Shown: in pieces, positions 37,578 to 46,228 of the stretch
Layout of the letters: each line of letters opens with the position of its first letter
Numbering within the stretch: position 1 is the stretch's first letter
Assembly: GCA_902805675.1 (NCBI GenBank)
Contig: CADCTA010000068.1
Location: forward strand, 25,994 to 89,993
Direction of reading: 5' to 3'
Source: an uncultured Chthoniobacterales bacterium
Lineage (GTDB): Bacteria; Verrucomicrobiota; Verrucomicrobiia; Chthoniobacterales; UBA10450
Length of the DNA stretch: 64,000 nt
Program-made: the position numbers and the translations under genes
Notes under the pieces: model-generated
Seen by the model: the letters and a program-made list of their open reading frames with translations, nothing else
Told to the model about the DNA's origin: nothing
Databases searched by the model: none

Positions 37578-37883
37578 ATGAAATTATACGTAGGGAATCT
37601 CTCCTTCGACACGACTGAAAACGATCTCCAGGATCTTTTCGAACAACACGGCCAGGTGCGCGAAGTCGCCCTGATCAACGATCGTGAAACCGGCCGCTCA
37701 CGCGGATTCGGCTTCGTCACGATGGCTGATGCCGCAGCGGGAACCGCCGCGATGAACGCCTTCAACGGCAAGGAAATTCAGGGTCGCACCCTGACCGTCA
37801 ACGAAGCCCGCGCACGCGAAGAGCGTCCAGCAGGCGGCGGCGGCGGTGGTGGCCGCGGCGGCTACTCCGGCGGACGCCGGTAA
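37578..37883 (+). CDS. RRM RNA-binding protein with glycine-rich tail
   Basis: 101 residues. One RNA-recognition motif with RNP2 LYVGNLSF and RNP1 RGFGFVTM, then a Gly/Arg tail ([16 protein letters not shown]). This is the bacterial Rbp type, an RNA chaperone-like protein often induced by cold. Upstream, ~140 bp of non-coding DNA may be a leader. A strong hairpin follows 21 bp after the stop. Confidence 0.95.
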   Translation: MKLYVGNLSFDTTENDLQDLFEQHGQVREVALINDRETGRSRGFGFVTMADAAAGTAAMNAFNGKEIQGRTLTVNEARAREERPAGGGGGGGRGGYSGGRR

Positions 37884-37904
37884 TCTAGTCCGCTAGTTTT
37901 TCAG

Positions 37905-37932
37905 CCGGCGTCCTGATCCGTCAGGACGCCGG
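37905..37932 (+). terminator. Hairpin terminator after RRM gene
   Basis: CCGGCGTCCTGA-TCCG-TCAGGACGCCGG, a perfect 12-bp stem with a 4-nt loop, placed between the RRM gene and the convergent mntR. It lacks a long T-run on the right, though TAGTTTTTC precedes it, which would give a U-run for minus-strand transcripts in reverse. Confidence 0.7.
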
Positions 37933-37965
37933 TTCTGCGTACAGCGATGACGCCGGGCGGAGGGA

Positions 37966-38400
37966 CTAACGAGCGGAAGCCGCGAGCTGCGCGCGTAAAG
38001 CCGGTCGCCGCTTCAACTGCTCCGTCAGCGCTTCAATCGCGCGCAACGTTGACGGACTGATGTGGTGTTCCATGCCTTCCACATCATGCTGAATGACGCG
38101 CTCGTCGATGCCGAGCAGTGTCAGAAAGTCGGTCAAGAGGTGATGGCGTTGCGCAATGTTGCGCGCCAGTGTTTCGCCAGCAGTGGTGAGCACGAGTCCG
38201 CGATACTTCTCGTATTTCAGGAGGCCCTCGGCGTCGAGCCGCTGGATCATATTGGTCACGCTCGCCTGCGAGATGCCGAGGCTCGTCGCGATGTCCACGA
38301 CGCGGGCGTAGCCCTTCGTATTGATCAGTTCGAGAATGCGCTCGAGATAGTCTTCAACCGCCGCAGAATTCCCGAGCGAAGACGGCCCTTTACCGGCCAT
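37966..38400 (-). CDS. mntR: MntR/DtxR-family metal-dependent repressor
   Basis: 144 residues from ATG 38400, overlapping the permease stop by 11 bp. N-terminal winged helix: AAVEDYLERILELINTKGYARVVDIATSLGISQASVTNMIQRLDAEGLLKYEKYRGLVLT; then the DtxR dimerisation domain with metal ligands in RHHLLTDFLTLLGI and DVEGMEHHIS. No SH3-like third domain, as in MntR. It ends the metal ABC operon and probably represses it when Mn(II) (or Fe/Zn) is sufficient. Confidence 0.93.
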   Translation of the reverse strand: MAGKGPSSLGNSAAVEDYLERILELINTKGYARVVDIATSLGISQASVTNMIQRLDAEGLLKYEKYRGLVLTTAGETLARNIAQRHHLLTDFLTLLGIDERVIQHDVEGMEHHISPSTLRAIEALTEQLKRRPALRAQLAASAR

Positions 38401-39370
38401 ATGCAGGTTGTGGCGCCGCCTCCAAGCGGACGGGCTTGCTCCGGCGCGACAGCCACGTGGCGAGCAGGCCTGCTCCCGGACTGAAAACCCACGCCAGCAC
38501 AAAGAGCGCTGCGCCCATCACCACCATTGCTGCGGCCATCGAGCATTCTAGCCAGATCGACAGGTGAATGCCAAGCAACGAGCTCAGCGCGCCGTGCACG
38601 CCGCTCAGCAGGAGCACGACCGGCAGGCGTTGCGAGAGCAGCGACGCGGTCGCGCCGGGCAGAATCAGCATCGCGATGACGAGAATGGCGCCGACCGATT
38701 CGAATGCGCTCACCACCACGACCGACAGCATCGACATGAGCGCGTAGTGCATGACGCCGGCGTTGATCCCGAGCGAGGCGGCGAGCCCCGGATCGAACGA
38801 GCTCACGAGCAGCTCTTTGTAGAAGAGGATGATCAGCAGCAGCGTGAGCGCGGCCACGAACCCCATCCGAACGACCGGCTCCGGCCCGAGCGGCAGCCCG
38901 AACATCTGCACGTGTGGCGCCAGCGGAACAAAAGCGATCTCGCCGTAGAGCACGCACTCGGCGTCGAGGTCAACTTTGTCTGCGTAGAGGCTGATGAGGA
39001 TGACGCCGATCGCGAAGAGCGTGGAGAACGCGATGCCGATCGCAGCGTCTTGTTTCACGCGCGATTTCTTGTGGATGACCTCGATGATCACCGTCGTCAG
39101 AATCCCGGCAACGAGCGCACCGAGGAACATCACGGGCGTGCTGCGGCTGTTCGCGAGCAGGAAAGCGATCGCTATTCCCGGCAGCACGCTGTGGCTGATC
39201 GCGTCGCCGACGAGCGCCATCCGGCGAAGGATCAGGTAATTGCCGACAAGTCCGCACGCTGCTGCGACAAAGAAACCCATGAGCGCGATCCAGATGAAGG
39301 TCTGCGCGCCGTCGGCCCATGGCGCGATGAACACGCGCGCGAAGTCGAACTCTGGTATCAGATCGTTCAT
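38390..39370 (-). CDS. Metal ABC transporter permease (second permease)
   Basis: 326 residues with about eight membrane helices, ABC-3 family (MntC/TroD/ZnuB-like): LVGNYLILRRMALVGDAISHSVLPGIAIAFLL, ASLGINAGVMHYALMSMLSVVVVSAFESVGAILVIAMLILPGATA. It pairs with the upstream permease, giving a heterodimeric channel for Mn(II), Zn(II) or Fe(II). Its start overlaps the upstream gene's stop by 4 bp. Confidence 0.93.
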   Translation of the reverse strand: MNDLIPEFDFARVFIAPWADGAQTFIWIALMGFFVAAACGLVGNYLILRRMALVGDAISHSVLPGIAIAFLLANSRSTPVMFLGALVAGILTTVIIEVIHKKSRVKQDAAIGIAFSTLFAIGVILISLYADKVDLDAECVLYGEIAFVPLAPHVQMFGLPLGPEPVVRMGFVAALTLLLIILFYKELLVSSFDPGLAASLGINAGVMHYALMSMLSVVVVSAFESVGAILVIAMLILPGATASLLSQRLPVVLLLSGVHGALSSLLGIHLSIWLECSMAAAMVVMGAALFVLAWVFSPGAGLLATWLSRRSKPVRLEAAPQPAYGR

Positions 39371-40884
39371 GCGCGGCGACCCGCCGTCGAGGGGTAGATG
39401 TCTTCGAGGCCGGGAATGAGACGGCCGTGCGGATCACGCTTGGCGAATTGCAGGCGCCGCTCGATTTCGCGCACGGTTTCGGTGCCGATCACGTGCTCGA
39501 TTACGTCGGCGTCTTCATGCACGTGGTCGGGCGCGTATTGCACAGCGTTTGTGAGGTAAAGCTCCCACAGCCGGTGGTTGCGCACAATCTCGCAGGCGCG
39601 CTGCCAGCCTTTCGGCGTGAAGAAGAGCACGTTGCCTTCTTCATGCGTTGAGACGAGGCCGTGGCGGCTGAGATCGACACTCTCCGCGCGCGCTTCTTCG
39701 ATGCTCTCGCGGCGCAACTGTGCAAGTTCTCGCAAGGCGACGCCCTCGTCTCGAAAGTCGCGCTCTTCCAGCACGCGGTAGATCGATTTGAGCGCGTTCT
39801 CGCGCCGGATGCGCCCGGAACGCGAACGGCGTTTCCACCAACGCACCACGACACCGTGTTTCGGCCCGAAGAGGAACGCGCAGACGAAGACCGCGCTCGC
39901 GCCGAGCACCATGAACGGACCGGTCGGCAGGTTATTGCCAAGGAACGACAGAAACGCGCCGAGCACCCCCGCGATCATCCCGAACAGCGCTGCGAGCAGT
40001 AGCATGCGGTGCATGCGATCGGTGAGCAGATAGGCGGCGGCGGCAGGCGTGATCAGCATGGCGGAGACGAGCACCACGCCGACGGCTTGCAGCGCCACCA
40101 CGATGGTGAACGCGAGCAACAGCATGATGCTGTGATGGATCAGCTGCGTGGGGAATCCAGCCGCGCGCGCGAATCCAACATCGAAGCTGGTGACGAGGCA
40201 TTCTTTGTAGAAGACGGTGATCGTGGCGATGGAGAGGAGCGTCACGAACGCCATCAGCCGGACGTCGCCCGCGCTGATTGCCGCCGCCTGACCGAAGAGA
40301 AATTTGTCGATGCCGCTTTTGTTTCCGGTGGGCAGGCGCTGGATCATCGTCACCAGGCAAATGCCGACCGCGAAGAAGGACGCCAGCACGAGACCGAGCG
40401 CAGCATCCTCTTTCAGGCGCGTCGTTTGTTTGATGAGGCTGACGACGGTGGTGCCGATCAGGCCCGCGATGGTCGCGCCGACGAAGATTGCGAACGGATC
40501 CTTCGTCTGCCCCCAAAGGAAACCGAGCGCCACACCCGGCAGCACGGCGTGCGATAAGGCATCGCCGACGAGCGCCATCTTGCGCACGACGATAAAGCTA
40601 CCGAGCAACCCGCAGGTGATGCCGAGCAGGATGGAACCGACCAGCGCGAACCGAAGCGACGGATCCTGCAAGCTGAAGAAACGCAGCGCCTGCTCGCCGA
40701 TGTTGGTGCTGGTGAGATCGCTGACTTTTGCTGCCTCGGCGGATGTGGAGATCACCAAGCAGAGAGCGATGGCCCCCGTGGTCATTCTGAGCGAAGCGGA
40801 GCGGAGTCGAAGAATCCCGTGGCAGTACTCACCGTGGAGCCACGGGATCCCTCGGCTTCGCTCGGGATGACAGACCGGGCTCAT
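39367..40884 (-). CDS. Metal ABC permease fused to DtxR-like domain
   Basis: 505 residues. Residues ~55-340 are an ABC-3 permease (GSFIVVRKMALVGDALSHAVLPGVALGFLWGQ, LVSAMLITPAAAAYLLTDRM). The C-terminal ~140 residues resemble a DtxR/MntR winged helix and dimerisation domain (RRESIEEARAESVDLSRHGLVSTHEEGNVLFFTPKGWQRACEIVRNHRLWELYL...VHEDADVIEHVIG), presumably cytoplasmic. Starting at ATG 40884 (ATGA overlap with the ATPase stop), the first ~33 residues are encoded by a 91-bp repeat. ATG 40785 at the repeat end (MTTGAIALCLVISTSAEA) is the likelier start. Confidence 0.9.
   Translation of the reverse strand: MSPVCHPERSRGIPWLHGEYCHGILRLRSASLRMTTGAIALCLVISTSAEAAKVSDLTSTNIGEQALRFFSLQDPSLRFALVGSILLGITCGLLGSFIVVRKMALVGDALSHAVLPGVALGFLWGQTKDPFAIFVGATIAGLIGTTVVSLIKQTTRLKEDAALGLVLASFFAVGICLVTMIQRLPTGNKSGIDKFLFGQAAAISAGDVRLMAFVTLLSIATITVFYKECLVTSFDVGFARAAGFPTQLIHHSIMLLLAFTIVVALQAVGVVLVSAMLITPAAAAYLLTDRMHRMLLLAALFGMIAGVLGAFLSFLGNNLPTGPFMVLGASAVFVCAFLFGPKHGVVVRWWKRRSRSGRIRRENALKSIYRVLEERDFRDEGVALRELAQLRRESIEEARAESVDLSRHGLVSTHEEGNVLFFTPKGWQRACEIVRNHRLWELYLTNAVQYAPDHVHEDADVIEHVIGTETVREIERRLQFAKRDPHGRLIPGLEDIYPSTAGRRA
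40781..40871 (-). repeat. 91-bp GTCAT...ATGAC repeat, copy 2
   Basis: On the plus strand it runs GTCATTCTGAGCGAAGCGG...GCTTCGCTCGGGATGAC with inner CCCGTGGCAGTACTCACCGTGGAGCCACGGG. It has the same length, ends and core as 14059-14149. It lies 13 bp inside the permease ORF that begins at the ATGA overlap and is open in the frame of that gene. Confidence 0.82.
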
Positions 40885-41660
40885 CGCAGAATCCGCTGTT
40901 CTTTCACGGCCTCGGCCACATCCGAGAGGATCGTTAGCCGTCCGCCATACGTCGTTTGCAAAAGCTCATTCGTGAAGACCTCGCTCGTGGGGCCAAACGC
41001 CACGAGCCGCATGTTCAACAGGATGAGCATGTCGAAATACTCGCGCGCGGTCGGCAGATCGTGATGCACGACGAGCATCGTCTTGCCGCGCTCACGCAGC
41101 TCATGGAGGAGCGTGATAATGGCAGACTCCGTCGCCGCGTCGACGCCCGAGAACGGCTCGTCCATGAAGTAGAGGTCGCTCTCCTGCGCGAGGGCGCGCG
41201 CGAGGAAAACGCGCTGCTGTTGCCCGCCGGAAAGGTTCGAAATCTGGCGGTTCGCATACGGGAGCATGTGCACCTTCTCGAGGCAGGCACGCGCGACTTC
41301 GCGGTCTTCTTTCGTTGGTCGCTTGATCAGGCCGAGGCGGCCGTAACGACCCATCAGCACCACATCCATCACGCTCACCGGGAAGTCCCAATCGACGGAC
41401 TCGCGCTGCGGCACATAGCCGATCCGCTGCAGGCTTTTCTTGAGCGGCTGGCCGAACACCTTCACCCAGCCGCTGCTGATCGGGAGCAGCCCCATCACCG
41501 CTTTGATCAAGGTCGATTTCCCGGCGCCGTTCGGGCCGACGATGCCGATCAGCTTCCCCTGCGGCACCTCGAGATCGATGCCCCAGAGCACCGGCTTCTT
41601 GTGGTAGGCGACCGTGAGATCGTGAAGTTCAAGGGCTGGCGCGGTGTCGTGCATGTTCAA
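40881..41660 (-). CDS. Metal ABC transporter ATPase
   Basis: 259 residues. Walker A GPNGAGKST, Q-loop region YVPQRESVDW, signature NLSGGQQQRVFLARAL, Walker B LYFMDEPFSGVD and switch His in VVHHDL. It matches MntB/TroB/ZnuC ATPases that power Mn/Zn import. It overlaps both neighbours by 4 bp, so the operon is tightly coupled. Confidence 0.95.
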   Translation of the reverse strand: MNMHDTAPALELHDLTVAYHKKPVLWGIDLEVPQGKLIGIVGPNGAGKSTLIKAVMGLLPISSGWVKVFGQPLKKSLQRIGYVPQRESVDWDFPVSVMDVVLMGRYGRLGLIKRPTKEDREVARACLEKVHMLPYANRQISNLSGGQQQRVFLARALAQESDLYFMDEPFSGVDAATESAIITLLHELRERGKTMLVVHHDLPTAREYFDMLILLNMRLVAFGPTSEVFTNELLQTTYGGRLTILSDVAEAVKEQRILR

Positions 41661-42574
41661 AAACGCCAGGTAGCGCCGACGAATGGATTCACGTCATCCG
41701 CCGCGCGCGTGACACCGACGTTCACGCCCGCGTCGAGCTGGATGTCTGCGGTGAGACCATACGTCAGACCGAGATCGACAGTCCCAACCCAGTCGCTCTC
41801 GTCTTCGGTGCTGACCGCGCTGAAGAACTCCACGTAACCCGCAAGGTCGCCCACGATGTCGTGGCTGAGGGTAACCGTGTTGATGAACTCTGTGTGATAG
41901 CCACTGCCCGAGCCGTCCCGGTTAAAATCAAACTGCGTCATCAGTCCCATCTGCCATTCGGCTGGCAATGCGATTGCGAGCGGCACGATCAATCCGCCCT
42001 CCACGGCGTCGTTGCCAAGATCCTGCTGGCTGGTGGGAAACTTCACGAAGGGCATCAATGCAAGAGCCGTCTGGCCGCCGTCGTTGCCCCAGAGGTTGAT
42101 CTTCAACCGTGTGACGACGTCGCCGAACCCAGAGCTTTCCTCCGCAATGTCGAAGGTGCGATCCTCCGTGCGGACGTGATTGAAGGTCGAGACGACAACC
42201 TGCAGATCGACGTTGTTGAGGAGGCCGACTTTGAAGTTGGTATTCGCAAACGACCAACTCTCAGTCGTCGTGTCCGTGGGGTCGCCGTTGAAAGCGTCGT
42301 AGCTGAAGCTCGCGAGGTCTGATTCGATTTGGAAATGCCCGGCGTCTACCGTGTAAGGGCTTTCGGTCTTGTCAGGCCGATCGGTGCTGAGCTCACGCAT
42401 CAGCTCGCGCGGTGTGGGATTGAAAAGGTGGTACTCGGTCTTCGCCTTCAAATCGATCACCGTTAACCCGAGACGCGCGTCTACCTGCTGGTCGTTGGCG
42501 CGAGTCGCGTGTGCGGAAACGTAGCACGCCGCGCAGACAATTAGCATGCACACCCACCGTCGCCGCGGCATCAC
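41657..42574 (-). CDS. Outer-membrane barrel of the MetA-pathway transporter type
   Basis: 305 residues with a signal peptide (RWVCMLIVCAACYVSAHA) and a beta-barrel pattern ending in WRF, the usual aromatic outer-membrane signal. ELSTDRPDKTESPYTVDAGHFQIESDLASFSYD is typical of the 'putative MetA-pathway of phenol degradation'/transporter family. It lies inside the metal ABC operon, overlapping both neighbours by 4 bp, and might be a metal porin of the system. Substrate is inference from position only. Confidence 0.8.
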   Translation of the reverse strand: MMPRRRWVCMLIVCAACYVSAHATRANDQQVDARLGLTVIDLKAKTEYHLFNPTPRELMRELSTDRPDKTESPYTVDAGHFQIESDLASFSYDAFNGDPTDTTTESWSFANTNFKVGLLNNVDLQVVVSTFNHVRTEDRTFDIAEESSGFGDVVTRLKINLWGNDGGQTALALMPFVKFPTSQQDLGNDAVEGGLIVPLAIALPAEWQMGLMTQFDFNRDGSGSGYHTEFINTVTLSHDIVGDLAGYVEFFSAVSTEDESDWVGTVDLGLTYGLTADIQLDAGVNVGVTRAADDVNPFVGATWRF

Positions 42575-43491
42575 TTCAATCCTTCGACGATCGTGGTCAG
42601 GTTGTGTTTGATCATGCCGTCGTAGGTGCCGAGATCGTAGCCGTTCTCCATCTGCCCGAGCGCCCCCATCGCGTCGGAAAACAGCTCACCGCCGATTTTC
42701 ACGCCGCTGTCTTTGCTGATCCGCTCGATCGTGTTGTGCGGCACGCTCGACTCCACAAAGACGGCCTTGATGCCCTTCTCCTTGATGAAGTCGGTGAGCT
42801 TCGCCACGTCGGCTAGCCCAGCTTCCGAGACGGTGGAGATGCCTTGCAGGCCCACCACTTGGAATCCGTAGGCGCGGCCGAAATAGTTGTAGGCGTCGTG
42901 GCTCGTCACCAGAATCCGGCGGTCGGGCGGAAGCTCTCCGGCTTTCTTCAATGCCCAAGCATGCAGTTCGTCCATTCGCGCGCGGGCCTCATCGCCTCGC
43001 TTGGCGTAAGCGTCCTTGCTCTTGGGATCGACCTCGCTCAGCCCTTTCACCACCGTGTCGACACACAGCTTCCACAGCGGGACGTCGAACCAGACGTGCG
43101 GATCGTAATGGCCGGCGAATTCCGGCGGCTCGAGCAACCGCTCGAGGGGGATCGATTCAGTGACCGCATAAACGAAGCGTTTGGAACGGGCCAGCGTCCC
43201 GAAGAGATCCTGCATTTTCCCTTCGAGGAGCAGGCCGGAATAAAAGATCGCGTCGGCCTGCTGGAGCTTCGTCACGTCTGATGCAGCGGCCTTGTAAAGG
43301 TGAGGATCGACGCCCGGTCCCATCAGCGCCTCGACCTGGACCCGATCGCCGCCGACCTCGCGGACGAGGTCGGCCACCATGGTCACCGTCGTCGTCACTT
43401 TCAGTTTTTTCTCAGCCGCGTAGGTGACGGAGGCAGTCGCATTGACCAGCAGGAGAAGGGCGCCGGCGAATAGAGTAGAACGTAGAAACAT
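42571..43491 (-). CDS. Metal ABC transporter substrate-binding protein
   Basis: About 306 residues from ATG 43491 (track GTG at 43506). Signal peptide (LFAGALLLLVNATASVTYA), then the TroA/MntA/ZnuA cluster-9 fold. Metal-ligand candidates are the His of GVDPHLYKA, the His of HYDPHVWFD, Glu in VFVESSVPHNT and Asp in GGELFSDAMG. The His-rich loop of zinc-specific ZnuA proteins is absent, favouring Mn(II)/Fe(II). First gene of the operon. Confidence 0.92.
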   Translation of the reverse strand: MFLRSTLFAGALLLLVNATASVTYAAEKKLKVTTTVTMVADLVREVGGDRVQVEALMGPGVDPHLYKAAASDVTKLQQADAIFYSGLLLEGKMQDLFGTLARSKRFVYAVTESIPLERLLEPPEFAGHYDPHVWFDVPLWKLCVDTVVKGLSEVDPKSKDAYAKRGDEARARMDELHAWALKKAGELPPDRRILVTSHDAYNYFGRAYGFQVVGLQGISTVSEAGLADVAKLTDFIKEKGIKAVFVESSVPHNTIERISKDSGVKIGGELFSDAMGALGQMENGYDLGTYDGMIKHNLTTIVEGLK

Positions 43492-43512
43492 ATATTTGGT
43501 GACCACAGAAGA

Positions 43513-43526
43513 TTAGCCGAGCCTAA
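43513..43526. promoter_or_regulatory. Candidate MntR/DtxR operator
   Basis: TTAGCCGAGCCTAA, a TTAG-N6-CTAA near-palindrome 21 bp upstream of the ATG of the binding-protein gene. Its outer arms resemble DtxR-family boxes (TTAGGxxxxxCCTAA type). The operon itself encodes an MntR-like repressor. It also faces the divergent glycogen synthase gene. Confidence 0.5.
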
Positions 43527-43742
43527 CATTGTGACATTCAGCGTCAACCGAAGTTTTATGCGGTAATTGCCGACTTCCCGCGCCGCTCGCCCAGTGCGCT
43601 CGGTTTGCTGCGGAGCCGAAACTGCCGAGCACACGATGCGGCGCCGCCGCTCCGCGAAATCATTCACCCGGAATCAGCCGGCAGGAGGTGTCCGGCTCCT
43701 AATGTGCGTGCCTTCCTGACGAGTCGCGCTACAACCGCAGCA

Positions 43743-44969
43743 ATGAAGGCCCTGCTTCTTACGAACGAATACCCGCCGCACGTTTACGGCGGCGCGGGTG
43801 TGCACGTCGATTATCTCTCGCGCGAGCTGGCCAGGCACATGCCGGTCGAGGTGCGTTGCTTCGGCGAGCAGCAGCTTGCGCGCGCCAATCTGCAGGTCAC
43901 GGGGTTCGAGGCGCACGTGAGTTCGTTCACCTGTCCGAAGCCGCTGCGTTCGGTGTTCGGAGCAGTGCAGCGCTGCACGAGCTTCAACGCGACCGACATT
44001 GATGCCGACCTGGTGCATTGCCACACTTGGTACAGCCACTTCGGCGGCATCCTGGCCAAACTGAACTACGGGATTCCGCTGGTCATCACCGTCCACTCGC
44101 TCGAGCCGCTGCGGCCCTGGAAGCGCGAGCAACTCGGCGGCGGCTATGATTTCACCGTCTGGCTGGAGAAGACGGCGCTCGAAATGGCCGATGCGGTGAT
44201 TGCCGTATCCGGTGAGACGAAGCGTGATCTCGAGCGGCTGTTCCACATCAGGCCCGAGCGGCTCCACGTGATCTACAACGGCATCGACCTTGATGAGTAT
44301 CAGAAGGTGACGACAACCGCAGCGCTGCGGCGATACGGCATCGATCCGGATCAGCCGTTCGTGCTCTTCGTCGGACGCATCACGCGACAGAAGGGGATCA
44401 TTCACCTGGTCCGCGCGATCGACCGCATGGCGCCGGGATTTCAGGTGGTGCTTTGCGCAGGCGCTCCTGATACACCTGAGATCGGGCGCGAGATGGAAGA
44501 GGCTGTCGCACACGCGAGTGCGAAACGGCGCGGCGTGATCTGGATTCGCGAGATGGTCGACAAGCTGACTGTGATCGAGCTCTACTCGCAGGCTGCGGTG
44601 TTTTGTTGTCCATCGATCTACGAGCCGTTTGGCATCATCAACCTGGAGGCGATGGCGTGCGAGACGGCGGTGGTGGCGAGCGCGGTGGGCGGCATCAAGG
44701 AAGTGGTCGTAGACGGCGAGACGGGATTTCTGGTGCCGCTCGAGCAGATGAACGAGAGCCCGTTCGAAGCGACGGAACCCGAGCGTTTTGCGGGCGACCT
44801 CGCGCACCGCATCAATCAACTAATGGCGGATCCGGATCTGCGGGAGCGGTATGGGCGGGCCGGGCGCAAGCGGGCCGAACAGATGTTTAGCTGGAGCGCG
44901 ATTGCCGCACAAACAAAGGCGCTATACGCCGCGCTTTTAGACCGCCACGCCGAAGTTCCGTCCCAATAA
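43743..44969 (+). CDS. Glycogen synthase-like GT4 glycosyltransferase
   Basis: 408 residues from ATG 43743. Reads MKALLLTNEYPPHVYGGAGVHVDYLSREL, with DADLVHCHTWYSHFGG, VITVHSLEPLRPWKREQLGGGYDFTVWLEKTAL, LFVGRITRQKGI and SIYEPFGIINLEAMACETAVVASAVGGIKEVV. This is the actinobacterial-style GlgA/GlgM group that uses ADP-glucose (or UDP-glucose) to make alpha-1,4-glucan or maltose-1-phosphate. No other glycogen genes are in view. The track start at 43605 extends into non-coding DNA. Confidence 0.85.
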   Translation: MKALLLTNEYPPHVYGGAGVHVDYLSRELARHMPVEVRCFGEQQLARANLQVTGFEAHVSSFTCPKPLRSVFGAVQRCTSFNATDIDADLVHCHTWYSHFGGILAKLNYGIPLVITVHSLEPLRPWKREQLGGGYDFTVWLEKTALEMADAVIAVSGETKRDLERLFHIRPERLHVIYNGIDLDEYQKVTTTAALRRYGIDPDQPFVLFVGRITRQKGIIHLVRAIDRMAPGFQVVLCAGAPDTPEIGREMEEAVAHASAKRRGVIWIREMVDKLTVIELYSQAAVFCCPSIYEPFGIINLEAMACETAVVASAVGGIKEVVVDGETGFLVPLEQMNESPFEATEPERFAGDLAHRINQLMADPDLRERYGRAGRKRAEQMFSWSAIAAQTKALYAALLDRHAEVPSQ

Positions 44970-45040
44970 TGTCGCATCCCTGCCGACGGTGCAGGGTGAC
45001 AGGCGGAGCGCAGCGTGCCACGGTGCGCTAACGAGCTCCT

Positions 45041-46186
45041 ATGTTTGTCGATCGAATCAAAGTCTTTGCGCAGGCCGGTGACGGTGGGAGCGGCTGCGTC
45101 AGCTTCCGGCGCGAGAAGTTCGTGCCGCGCGGCGGTCCGGATGGCGGCGACGGGGGGCGCGGTGGCGACGTCATCCTGCGTGCCGACGTGCACACCGACA
45201 ATCTCACGAATTTGTATTACGAGCCGATCGTCAAGGCGAAGTCCGGCACGCACGGCATGGGTAAGAAGATGTCCGGCAAGAGTGCTCTGGCCAAGGTCGT
45301 GAACGTTCCGATTGGCACGATCGTTTACCGCACCGCAGCGCCGGCGCGGAGAGCGGCCGAAACTGACGAACTGCACGTCGCAACGGGGGAAGAAGAGGCC
45401 GAGCAGCCTGAAGGTGCTGTGAGCGATAAGACTTTACCTGCTCCGGAGGACCAGATCGCGGACCTGGCTGCCGACGGACAGGAGTTCGTCCTCTGCGCGG
45501 GCGGTAGAGGCGGGAAGGGGAACGTCCACTTCAAGAGCGCTAAGAACCGCGCGCCGATCCAATTTACTGAAGGTACGGAAGGCGAGCAGGGGCACTTCCT
45601 GCTCGAGCTGCGGACGATTGCGGACGCGGCGCTGGTTGGCTATCCAAACGCCGGCAAGTCGACCTTGCTCGGGAAGCTTTCCGCCGCGCACCCGAAGGTG
45701 GCGCCGTATCCTTTCACCACGCTGCGGCCGAGCGTCGGCGTGGTTGAGCTGGATGAGTATCGCCGCGCAACTGTGGCTGATATCCCGGGTTTGATCGAAG
45801 GAGCGCATCGGAATGTCGGGCTGGGGCACGACTTCCTGCGCCACATAACGCGCTGCAAGTTTCTGCTCTTCGTGGTGGATGCTGCGGGAAGTGAAGGACG
45901 TCACCCCGTGGCGGATATCCAGAGCTTGCGGCGCGAGATCGACTTGTATGATACGCGCTTGTCGATGCGCCCGTGGTGCATCGTGGCCAACAAGATGGAC
46001 TTACCCGAAAGCAACGAGAACATCGCCATCCTGCGCGACCGATTCGCCCCGGTGCCGGTGATCCCCGTTTCAGCTGACCGTGCTGAGGGGATCGGGGACT
46101 TGAAAGCTCATTTGGCTGACTGGCTTACTGTCGAAACAAATAACGCGCCCGCCGTGGAATCCGTGGCCGCTACCGCTTCCGATTAA
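45041..46186 (+). CDS. obg: Obg/CgtA GTPase
   Basis: 381 residues. N-terminal glycine-rich Obg fold (VFAQAGDGGSGCVSFRREKFVPRGGPDGGDGGRGGDV), then a G domain: G1 GYPNAGKSTLL, switch I/II FTTLRP and DIPGLIEGAHRN, NKMD. Obg acts in 50S ribosome assembly and stress response. An acidic insert of ~30 residues (about 104-135, ETDELHVATGEEEAEQPEG) splits the Obg fold. No C-terminal OCT domain. Start ATG 45041. Confidence 0.95.
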   Translation: MFVDRIKVFAQAGDGGSGCVSFRREKFVPRGGPDGGDGGRGGDVILRADVHTDNLTNLYYEPIVKAKSGTHGMGKKMSGKSALAKVVNVPIGTIVYRTAAPARRAAETDELHVATGEEEAEQPEGAVSDKTLPAPEDQIADLAADGQEFVLCAGGRGGKGNVHFKSAKNRAPIQFTEGTEGEQGHFLLELRTIADAALVGYPNAGKSTLLGKLSAAHPKVAPYPFTTLRPSVGVVELDEYRRATVADIPGLIEGAHRNVGLGHDFLRHITRCKFLLFVVDAAGSEGRHPVADIQSLRREIDLYDTRLSMRPWCIVANKMDLPESNENIAILRDRFAPVPVIPVSADRAEGIGDLKAHLADWLTVETNNAPAVESVAATASD

Positions 46187-46228
46187 CAAATGGACAAGAG
46201 CTTCCGGGGTCGGTAACACTCAGATTTT

